Positions 26,301-32,885 of a stretch of DNA of 32,885 nt are shown piece by piece (within the stretch, counting starts at the first letter, position 1; the number at the start of each line of letters is the position of its first letter). Source of the stretch: Prevotella sp. (lineage in GTDB: Bacteria > Bacteroidota > Bacteroidia > Bacteroidales > Bacteroidaceae); the NCBI GenBank assembly GCA_017471245.1, contig JAFUVB010000075.1, positions 1 to 32,885 on the forward strand, written 5' to 3'. The position numbers were made by a program, and so were the translations under genes. A model generated the notes under the pieces. It ran no database searches. It had not been told where the DNA came from and saw only the letters and a program-made list of their open reading frames with translations.

Positions 26301-29300
26301 CTCTTGGATGCCAAGACGAGCAAACTGGGCGGATGGGCATTCTCCATCGACAACCTGCAGATGAATGTGCTGCAAAGCAAATTCAAGAACACTTTCTTCG
26401 AAGGGCAGTTTGACGTTCCTCTGCTCGATGGTAATATCGGCTATAAATGTGATATCACAAGCCAAGGTCTGAACGAGGAAAACCAGACGCAAGGCTATGA
26501 CTATACCTTCACCACGCAGCAGATAAACGGGCTGGAGCTGGATTTCTTCTTGGGAAGCGCCAACTTCGAGAAGAATCAGACTTACTTTGAGCTGACGGCA
26601 GGTGACGGCAAGGATACGCGTGTGGAACTCTGTGCAGGAGGTACAGTAACGATTACGGGAACCAAAGAGATCGACTCCAGATTGCCGTTTGGACTCAAGA
26701 TGCCGCGTATCAAGTTCGCCAAGTTGCGCGTCGGTAATTTTTCGCTTGCAGAGTCAAAGTTATACAAGAGCATCACAACAAGCAATTCTTGGACGCTGCT
26801 TGACATTAACAAGGCAGCAGGTTTCAAAGAGGAATATTCATTCACTGGCTCTTCAAGCAACAACAACTCAACAGTCTATTTCGGCCCAGGTGCCTGGAGC
26901 TTGGCTTCATTGCAGAAGAATATTGGTCCGTTTGGCTTCACGCTGAAGAAATATGGTCTGAAGAATAATGGGGAAAAACTGGGATTGAACCTCGAAGGAT
27001 CCATCAACTTCATGGACGACCTTATCAGTGTTGGCACAGATATTACCATCTGGGGAAAGGTGAACTTGCAGAACTTCTCGGCCTCTTACAGTAATACCGA
27101 TTTCAACAAAGCTCAATTCGATATGAGTTGGGCAGGTGTTGAACTTAGCGGCAGCCTTGAAGCCAAGAATGAGACAAAGGGAAATGCTACCGTGGGTGGC
27201 TACAGCGGAAAACTGCATTTCAAACTGCCTGGCGGCATCGTTGAGATAGACGGCACCGGTGGCTACTATTCTTATAGCGGTTCAAGTGCCGTGACCACTA
27301 CGGAGAATTCTCAGAACTACAAGTATGGCTACTTCATTGCCAAGGTGGCTGGAACCGGTCTGCACATTCCTCCCGTTGTAATCAACGAAGTGAAAGGCGG
27401 CTTCTATTTCAATTGTACTGCAGCAAAGGATCAGAACGGCGACCCCACACCTCGCAAGGGATTGATAGGAGGTGTGTTCGGCTTAGGTCTGGCTGTTGAG
27501 GGCGGTGAAAACCTGTTGAACGGAAAGTTCGACATGACGGTTGTCTATGACACGAAGTACAAGTGTCTCTCCACCTTCCTCATGAACGGTACACTGAATG
27601 CGCTCTCAACAGGAGGCGATGACGGAATTATTTCTGCCAAGACCACCATTGCTTACCAATGTCTGAAGGATAATAGCGGTCCTGGCGGCGCAATGCGGAC
27701 CAAGGACCAGTATTTCTCGTTAGACTTGTCTTGCGACGTGAAGATAACACCGGCAAATCTTGCGAATGCCATCACCACAACCATGGATCAGTACACAGGC
27801 ATGATGGCTGAGCTGGAAGGCAACATTAGTGCCGTAACTGGTTTATATAAGGATTCCAGCAGTCAGTGGAAATCAACGACAAGTGCCGGTCTGGACGATA
27901 CAATGGGTACCGACAGCGAGAACAATACATTCAAGGACGGTGAAAAGGCACCAGAGAATTCAGAGCATGGCAGCGGTGAACACCAGAAGAGCAAAGAGGT
28001 GTCTGCCAGTGCCGGCGGACATATCGCCCTGAACTTCAAGGTAACGAAGTATGAGAATTACACTGCATACAGCAAACCTAAATGGCACGTCTATTTAGGT
28101 GAGCCTGGCGACGGCACAGAGGCGAGCGAGGAAGAGAAACGCTGCGGTATCAAGATCATCGACCTGAAAGCCAAGGTGGTCACTGTGAAGATTGGTGCCA
28201 ATGCCTATCTCTGTGTGGGCAACGAACTTCCCAACAACGGAGTCTTGCCCCCTATTCCTGCTGATATCCGTAACTTCCTGAATGGAGGCTCTGCCGGTGC
28301 TGGCGTGGAGCAGGCAGATGCGGCAACTGTGAACCGCTCCCGCGAGGCAGCCATGGAGAAATTCCTGAAGAAAGCAAGTATTAGCGGCGGTGTAATGTTC
28401 GGCTACAAGGCATACGGCTACATCGACGTTGACTTGGGACTGCTCTATGCATACTTAGGTGCTGTGGCAGGTATTGATGTGTCGCTTGTCAAGATCAATA
28501 GTTTCTGCAACGGGAAACAGATGGGTATCAAGGGCTGGTATGCTACAGGTCAGGCATACGCCATGCTCGAAGCCAAGATGGGCATCCGCATCCGCTTGGG
28601 ATTCTATAACAACGACTTCGACATCTTGCATGCCCAGATTGGTGCCATGCTCAAGGCCGGATTGCCTAATCCGTTCTGGATGGTGGGACAGGCTCGCGTG
28701 AAGTTGAAACTCTTAGGTGGACTTATCAAGATCAACCGTGCGTTCAAGTTTGAGTGTGGTTCTGTCTGTCTGCCATACCTTGGCAGTCCGCTGGACAACT
28801 TCGACCTGTTCACCAACTGCTCGGTTGGCGGTGAGAGCAGGCAGGAAGGCTGGGAGGATGCCGAACCAATTACTCCTTCCACGCAGATTGTTGTGGAGAC
28901 CAGCACCGAAATGGCAACCCGCCTGAACCTCTATGATGAGAATTTCGCACAGCAATTGGCATTTGACCGTGGCGGCGACAACGACGACTACAAAGAGTAT
29001 TCCAATCGCTCTTATACCTTTAATTTCGCAACGAGATACTCCAAGCGCGAATCTGGAAAGAGTATAGGCAAAGAGCCTGTATATACTTGGAAAGAAGTTC
29101 CGGGCATAGGATTGACAGAGTTTGAAAGTCCAAACAAGGAGGGTGGCAAATATCAAAATGACAGTATCAACTACGGAAGAGATTACATCGCCGTGGTGTC
29201 CGACGGAAACCGTCACCGCATCTTGTTGAGCAACAGTGTGCTGAGGCCAAACCGCTATTATAAGTTGTGGCTCTATGGAAATGCCAAGGAAATCAAGGAT

Positions 29301-32300
29301 GGATTGGAAAGAGACCCGTATAGCATGGATACCCTCAACGGCACTTACGGCAACTACCCGTGGAGCACCATGAAGGTGTATTATTTCCGTACGGGCAATT
29401 TCAACGCATTCAATTCCTCGCCGTCGATAGGCATCCAGGATGATGTGGCTTTGGCATTCCCGTCGCCCGACGGTCACATGGTTCTCGACACATTGAATGC
29501 CACCCCCAGTGTGTATAGTGCATACAAGGTGGATATCAGCCGGCCGAATATCGCTTTCTTGAGAGATGTCAGTTCGAAGTTTGAAAACAACCGACTGAAA
29601 TGGGCTCTCTATGATGAAACAGCCCAAAAGTATGTCAGCGAGGATGTGTCAAATTACAAGTCTAGTTATGCATATGATAACTTGAACTGGTTGCCCGACA
29701 AGAAACTCATCGAGGAGAGCAATCTCGATCCGACACATACGTATGTCATCAAACTTGAATATGTAAGGCCAAAGACCGCCGCCGAGAAGCAAGCCGAGGC
29801 TGATGCGAAAGCCGCAGAGGAAGCGGCCAAGGCTGCTGAAGAGGCTGCCAACGCATCTCAATCGTCAGGCGGAAGCCAGTCGGGTGGATTCAAGCATGTT
29901 GAAGGCAGCGGTTCGGGAACCCATTACTTTGTTCATGGAGGAGTGGTTTATGAAGAAGGCAGTGTGCATCAGGCAGCCGTTCTGCAACAAATACAGAAGA
30001 AGGAGAGATTGTTCGATGCTGTGAAACAGGCTGGCACCACATCTTCCTTCGTTAACGAGGCCATCCTTACTCCTATGGAAAAGAGCCGCACTTCAGGTTC
30101 ATCCACGGCAAAGCGGGCTTCAACCAGTTCATCGACAGCAACGAAGGCTTCTTCCAGTTCGTCAAGCAGTTCTGGAACCGCCACGCCTGTGCGCTATCGG
30201 AGAGTAACCACCAAATACGTTCCGCTGGTGATACAGACTCCGTTGCGAGGAAATACGAATACCAGAATGGTTGGCAACATCAACGATGTAGGAAAGGTTG
30301 GCAACGTGGGCAGCAACGTAAAAATGCAGCAGCCTTCCGCACAGCCTGTCGTCAATAAAGAGCAGGCCGCAAAGAATTTTGCCGTGTCCGTGGGAAATAT
30401 CCTTACTCCTCAAAAGAGTGCTTCTTCCGTCGGGCAGATACAAAACGTGGATAAAAAGAATTCTTCTCTGGTCGTTGCCAACAAGGTGGTGAATGAATCT
30501 GAAGCAAAAAGAGTATCTTCTTCCAACATGGCCCGACCGTCAGCCGACAATATCTCGTTCAATAACCCTTTCACGAATAAAGAGGTGACAGACATAAAAG
30601 AGATGGCAGATCGTAACAACAGAGACATGGTCTTCACCAACAAGCCGTCAATGACGACTATTCCTAAGACGAAAGATGAAATCATTGCACAGTTCTTCCC
30701 CAATGGCAGACCGTCGAAAGGGAGATTAGGCAAAATGACCGTTGATGAAATCATTGATTATATAGAGAGCAAGAACGTAGATCGCGTAAGACCTGACATT
30801 GTAGAGGAAGTCAAAGCCGAACATAATGTTAAGGATGATCCTTATTTCGCGAGCCATCAAAGTGGCAGCGGCGGAGGTGGCAGCAGTTCTTCTTCTTCGT
30901 CATCGTCGCAGCCAGTATGGTCATGGCCGGAGCCCACTGATCAAGAGAACAAGCATGTGTTGCTGTTTGGTGTCAGGGTGAAGCCGTCAAATATCCTCAA
31001 TCCTGTAACAGAGCAAGTTGTCCAAGAGCCAATGCTTTCTTACAGTTATCCCTTCATGGGTGACCAGGAAATGGGTGTTGCGCATAAATATAGCATGAGT
31101 GACTCCCCCAACGACTATGATCTGGCATTCGATCAGAACGAGGCTCTTGTGAGTGTAGAGGGTGAGAGCGGAAAGAAGTCATTACGTCTGATTGATCCTT
31201 ACTATTATTACAACTATCTGGGAGGTTATGCCAATGTTTCCGGTTGGGAAGCCAAACGATACAAATATGATGATTATCCCAATCTCTCCACGCAGGGACT
31301 GATATTCACCTCAAAGTATCATACGGTTACGCCTACATTGTCGGAAGACCCGAAGCATTCTTACAATTTGGCGCAGGCAGCCCGTACCTACAGGAATTAT
31401 ACAAACACAGAAGACCAGATGAATCAAACCTGGAACATTGGATCGGCTGCCGCACGCATTGGAGGCATCCCTTATGGCCCCATCCCGAGCAAGAGTAATT
31501 TCCAGAATTATCCTTGGATTACAGATGAAGGCTTCTCCTGGATTAAGCCCGTAGCCTATACGAGTTTCGCCCCGTATTATGCCAAGAATACGGTTTTGAC
31601 GCGTGACATCTTCGAGCCCTATACCCAGTTGGCCAGTTTCGTAGATGCCGTTCATAGGGCAGCACGTTATTTCTACGATTTCTTTGAGGACGAGCGCGGA
31701 TGGTTTAACGACATCTACCGTGGGTGCTACATCAACTCTTATTCTTATTTCATTACGAGTCAGGGTGAGTGGCAGAGCCATCTTTTCCAGTCATCTGAAA
31801 AGTCAAGGATGTATACTGAAATACGCGACACGTTGGATAAGTTTAATATATATGAAAGAACTGCGCATCCTTCCTATTACAGTGCCGAAGTACAGCGTTT
31901 CATCAACGACTTCTGCTGGGGAGCATATAGCAGCGAAGATGTCATGGATGGTTTCACCGATTTCAAGGAGTTTCTCGACGATATCTACGAAACGAGGACG
32001 TACAACAGCCAAACACATAATTGGCAGTTCTCCATTAGCAAAAAGGACAAGAGCAAGTGCCTCGAATGGATAAATAAGTACAAGGCTTCTGGAACAGCAG
32101 ATGACATTTATAATAAGATTGCATTTTTGGTCTGTGCGTTTGACGATTTCTACAATCCGTTCCAAGGCGTATACACCGCAGTCTACAACTATCATAATCC
32201 TGTATGGGACGAACTCTGGGCTTCTTATCTGCGCGGCAAGTCTTCGATGTTCGACGACTCTTACATGTTCCAGATGCCCTATCAGCAGATACCGTTGATG

Positions 32301-32630
32301 TATGCATCGCGCTTCAAAGGGAGTAATAGCGACAGCAAGCGCACCAAGTTGGAAGAAGTGCTCGTGGGAATGGGTGGGAGCCATCCGCGCCGAAACCGTG
32401 ACGAGGCCGACAAGATTTGGTATCGCATAGAAGGAACGAAGGGTGCCAATTATTCCGACTATGAGAGGTTTGATGCCGGTAACACGAAATACGTGAAAGG
32501 AGTCATCATAGAGCGTCACCGCGCTAACACGTTCAGTTTCCAGAAAGGTGCATACGAAGTGTACAGATATCCTGGAGTGGACAAGTTCCCTGAAAGTGAC
32601 AAACGCATGGCGATAGATTTGAACAAATAA
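23355..32630 (+). CDS. Giant 3091-aa secreted protein of unknown function
   Basis: Signal peptide about 1-22 (ending SSLAQ). Residues ~23-190 resemble the N-terminal TANFOR-type domain (ITVTPIQKILPPQVLLYVSN), followed by an Fn3-like segment (~190-320). A Gly/Asp-rich linker with an acidic run is at ~350-395. About 400-1600 is a long beta-rich region. A conserved-looking block with NELPNNGVLPPIPADI is near 1620. Glycine-rich strands (GWYATGQAYAMLEAKMG, then LPNPFWMVGQARVKLKLLGG) fill ~1675-1800. A second Fn3-like part is ~1950-2140. An Ala/Glu coiled coil (~2145-2170) and Ser-rich linkers (~2245-2270, ~2500-2525) precede an unfamiliar Tyr/Trp-rich C-terminal domain (~2530-3091). No T9SS tail, transmembrane helix or catalytic motif was recognised. 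I do not know its function. Confidence 0.85.
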   Translation: MKTYRSTIIAIALFLSAVSSLAQDVTITVTPIQKILPPQVLLYVSNPGKYFNISITNNTQNTQNIYMGLQLEQRFPSSGLAVSTPANRIPRQPISIGPNSTRQLSLVEVKTLFNHIPSNEISTTPGLFDDYLNGSFGLLPEGDYVAHLTAYRWDPALANPVVVSNPNSGTCYFTVCYKAQAPSFITPMVTGTELLAVASVDESNAQFTWTESMINCNPAASQFRYDFVVKALLPNQQPDDAITYNPVVYHSDGLMVPMCIIPPAVIRSLNKSMVYVAQVTAREVGKNPLNYIMLENEGKSTYRLFRFKSSLITTRTINKPGGVHPTVPYSGGVNTNTNSGDVNTTANVDIAAVSGMLSGGGGPTTRSITPGAVGGVGNTFTGGDDEDDDENKKKDYGMSLDYGVQEEVDEEATYTFRNPELVEPLFFEGSARKTFVEDDIKTSWKKAWFLGGAGERPDTVKFDYHVALYKGECGQEFEDIFKEKPVYTFDTKETEHTIAWKDIKEKVNVNDYLVLHVVPSTTTESVTFVNDSVNVKDFALSQLLSKKYFQCSDMVEITNTTPTTLSANDLKGKVVGLGQYQLTIDEITKVPGKNAFKGKGHVEWNPMGYTVMVAVMFDELYINTDNIVYQGDAVSYPDEKHEATDAEVVDKIFSDTGIDQIIADTGIPYADMITGNGVSALKDIAKTYDISKYYKWVKNGENLYKNFLHGNISDLHLPLKLPTDVNKTMVDIQIASMRFSPTHSTMNVIGEVVLPKSNYTRNEILVFGAPRICMSPDRVLPEGGAISLLSDFNITDPSTKFEMDFKAPQDVVNPKDGCYISWKAGELELVLIDIDMKIPKLRKVDSNGNATKERPILNIKESIASWDDLVVTATMDDFEVDGVSGWTFKPGSIVFDYSCWREGGTMTLPDNYNYDSFDYSKNELKANPGLWQGLYINNVGILFPKTLKFGDAKNTEGGRLKISAENIIYDKSGLTLSLKTGSLLDAKTSKLGGWAFSIDNLQMNVLQSKFKNTFFEGQFDVPLLDGNIGYKCDITSQGLNEENQTQGYDYTFTTQQINGLELDFFLGSANFEKNQTYFELTAGDGKDTRVELCAGGTVTITGTKEIDSRLPFGLKMPRIKFAKLRVGNFSLAESKLYKSITTSNSWTLLDINKAAGFKEEYSFTGSSSNNNSTVYFGPGAWSLASLQKNIGPFGFTLKKYGLKNNGEKLGLNLEGSINFMDDLISVGTDITIWGKVNLQNFSASYSNTDFNKAQFDMSWAGVELSGSLEAKNETKGNATVGGYSGKLHFKLPGGIVEIDGTGGYYSYSGSSAVTTTENSQNYKYGYFIAKVAGTGLHIPPVVINEVKGGFYFNCTAAKDQNGDPTPRKGLIGGVFGLGLAVEGGENLLNGKFDMTVVYDTKYKCLSTFLMNGTLNALSTGGDDGIISAKTTIAYQCLKDNSGPGGAMRTKDQYFSLDLSCDVKITPANLANAITTTMDQYTGMMAELEGNISAVTGLYKDSSSQWKSTTSAGLDDTMGTDSENNTFKDGEKAPENSEHGSGEHQKSKEVSASAGGHIALNFKVTKYENYTAYSKPKWHVYLGEPGDGTEASEEEKRCGIKIIDLKAKVVTVKIGANAYLCVGNELPNNGVLPPIPADIRNFLNGGSAGAGVEQADAATVNRSREAAMEKFLKKASISGGVMFGYKAYGYIDVDLGLLYAYLGAVAGIDVSLVKINSFCNGKQMGIKGWYATGQAYAMLEAKMGIRIRLGFYNNDFDILHAQIGAMLKAGLPNPFWMVGQARVKLKLLGGLIKINRAFKFECGSVCLPYLGSPLDNFDLFTNCSVGGESRQEGWEDAEPITPSTQIVVETSTEMATRLNLYDENFAQQLAFDRGGDNDDYKEYSNRSYTFNFATRYSKRESGKSIGKEPVYTWKEVPGIGLTEFESPNKEGGKYQNDSINYGRDYIAVVSDGNRHRILLSNSVLRPNRYYKLWLYGNAKEIKDGLERDPYSMDTLNGTYGNYPWSTMKVYYFRTGNFNAFNSSPSIGIQDDVALAFPSPDGHMVLDTLNATPSVYSAYKVDISRPNIAFLRDVSSKFENNRLKWALYDETAQKYVSEDVSNYKSSYAYDNLNWLPDKKLIEESNLDPTHTYVIKLEYVRPKTAAEKQAEADAKAAEEAAKAAEEAANASQSSGGSQSGGFKHVEGSGSGTHYFVHGGVVYEEGSVHQAAVLQQIQKKERLFDAVKQAGTTSSFVNEAILTPMEKSRTSGSSTAKRASTSSSTATKASSSSSSSSGTATPVRYRRVTTKYVPLVIQTPLRGNTNTRMVGNINDVGKVGNVGSNVKMQQPSAQPVVNKEQAAKNFAVSVGNILTPQKSASSVGQIQNVDKKNSSLVVANKVVNESEAKRVSSSNMARPSADNISFNNPFTNKEVTDIKEMADRNNRDMVFTNKPSMTTIPKTKDEIIAQFFPNGRPSKGRLGKMTVDEIIDYIESKNVDRVRPDIVEEVKAEHNVKDDPYFASHQSGSGGGGSSSSSSSSSQPVWSWPEPTDQENKHVLLFGVRVKPSNILNPVTEQVVQEPMLSYSYPFMGDQEMGVAHKYSMSDSPNDYDLAFDQNEALVSVEGESGKKSLRLIDPYYYYNYLGGYANVSGWEAKRYKYDDYPNLSTQGLIFTSKYHTVTPTLSEDPKHSYNLAQAARTYRNYTNTEDQMNQTWNIGSAAARIGGIPYGPIPSKSNFQNYPWITDEGFSWIKPVAYTSFAPYYAKNTVLTRDIFEPYTQLASFVDAVHRAARYFYDFFEDERGWFNDIYRGCYINSYSYFITSQGEWQSHLFQSSEKSRMYTEIRDTLDKFNIYERTAHPSYYSAEVQRFINDFCWGAYSSEDVMDGFTDFKEFLDDIYETRTYNSQTHNWQFSISKKDKSKCLEWINKYKASGTADDIYNKIAFLVCAFDDFYNPFQGVYTAVYNYHNPVWDELWASYLRGKSSMFDDSYMFQMPYQQIPLMYASRFKGSNSDSKRTKLEEVLVGMGGSHPRRNRDEADKIWYRIEGTKGANYSDYERFDAGNTKYVKGVIIERHRANTFSFQKGAYEVYRYPGVDKFPESDKRMAIDLNK

Positions 32631-32646
32631 AGAAACAGTAAAGACC

Positions 32647-32885
32647 ATGAAGATATATAGGATACTATTCATGCTGGCAGCATTGGCCATAGCCGCCGTG
32701 CCGGTCAGTGCTCAGGTAGAGACAGAGGAGGAAGAAGTGATTGACACCTTCCCCAGCCGCAACCTTGCCGTCTCGCAAGACAGTGCTTTCGTGGGGTTCA
32801 ATACCACGGCCATCCGTCTGATGACCCGTGCCTACGGCGACAGCATCGTATTGCGATGGGGCGTTGACGACTATCCCACCTGGCG
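32647..32885 (+). CDS. N-terminus of a further exported protein (Fn3-like), cut by the window edge
   Basis: ATG at 32647, 16 bp after the giant gene, and open to the end (79 complete codons). The signal peptide is about MKIYRILFMLAALAIAAVPVSA, then an acidic ETEEEEV patch. The visible domain start (AIRLMTRAYGDSIVLRWGVD) is a typical first strand set of a fibronectin type III fold. It continues the operon: same strand, very short gap, also exported. Full length and function cannot be judged here. Confidence 0.75.
   Translation, partial: MKIYRILFMLAALAIAAVPVSAQVETEEEEVIDTFPSRNLAVSQDSAFVGFNTTAIRLMTRAYGDSIVLRWGVDDYPTW

Noticed and set aside
31803-32690. 295-codon minus-strand frame opposite the 3' end of the giant gene
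   Set aside because: Antisense to the C-terminal domain of the giant protein and spanning its stop and the next gene's start; no family features.

Overview
The window looks like a chromosomal segment of a Bacteroidota member. A Prevotella-type (Prevotellaceae) gut or rumen organism is the best guess. The reasons are Bacteroidota-type promoters (TTTG, 19-20 nt, TAnnTTTG), a hybrid two-component regulator, a dense run of exported plant-pectin enzymes, and a protein with a type IX secretion (T9SS) C-terminal tail, a system that Bacteroides sensu stricto generally lacks. No rRNA, tRNA or CRISPR array was seen. Naming the genus is inference.

Layout, left to right. (1) 1-1980: an AT-rich island with one unrecognised minus-strand gene carrying two CxxCG motifs. 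The gene is bracketed by exact 29-bp inverted repeats. Its promoter block (about 85 bp) is present in two diverged direct copies, one at each side. A non-coding stretch follows with four AT-rich near-palindromes, four 44-bp tandem repeats and a long hairpin. (2) 1980-11401, minus strand: a tightly packed four-gene operon. In transcription order it encodes a GH43-GH143-GH142-like triple-module enzyme, a CE19-type pectin methylesterase, a GH95 alpha-L-galactosidase/fucosidase and a GH140 apiosidase. All four match enzymes of the Bacteroides thetaiotaomicron rhamnogalacturonan-II (RG-II) system (BT1020/BT1021, BT1017, BT1010, BT1012), so this is most likely part of an RG-II utilisation locus. No SusC/SusD pair lies in the window. 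(3) 11610-12167, plus strand: a DUF3332 lipoprotein with its own promoter. (4) 12179-16185, minus strand: a TPR-sensor hybrid two-component regulator whose stop overlaps the start of an M16 zinc peptidase. (5) 16407-16695: an intact antitoxin followed by a toxin gene cut to 21 codons. (6) 17396-32885, plus strand: an exported-protein operon. Its genes are a 1358-aa Ig-repeat protein with a T9SS tail, a 576-aa predicted outer-membrane beta-barrel, a 3091-aa giant secreted protein, and the start of a fourth exported protein that runs off the window.

The RG-II genes form a coherent module. The triple enzyme can act on RG-II chain D, the esterase can remove backbone methyl esters, GH95 can cap-trim chain A, and GH140 can release the apiose-linked chains. 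The adjacent regulator might control them, but nothing in the sequence proves it.

The best candidate for an undescribed system is the plus-strand operon from 17396 to the right edge. It holds three complete exported proteins and one partial, all of unknown function, and the 3091-aa protein dominates it. It could be a surface appendage, adhesin or secretion apparatus. The second candidate is the repeat-bracketed, promoter-duplicated CxxCG gene cassette at the left edge.
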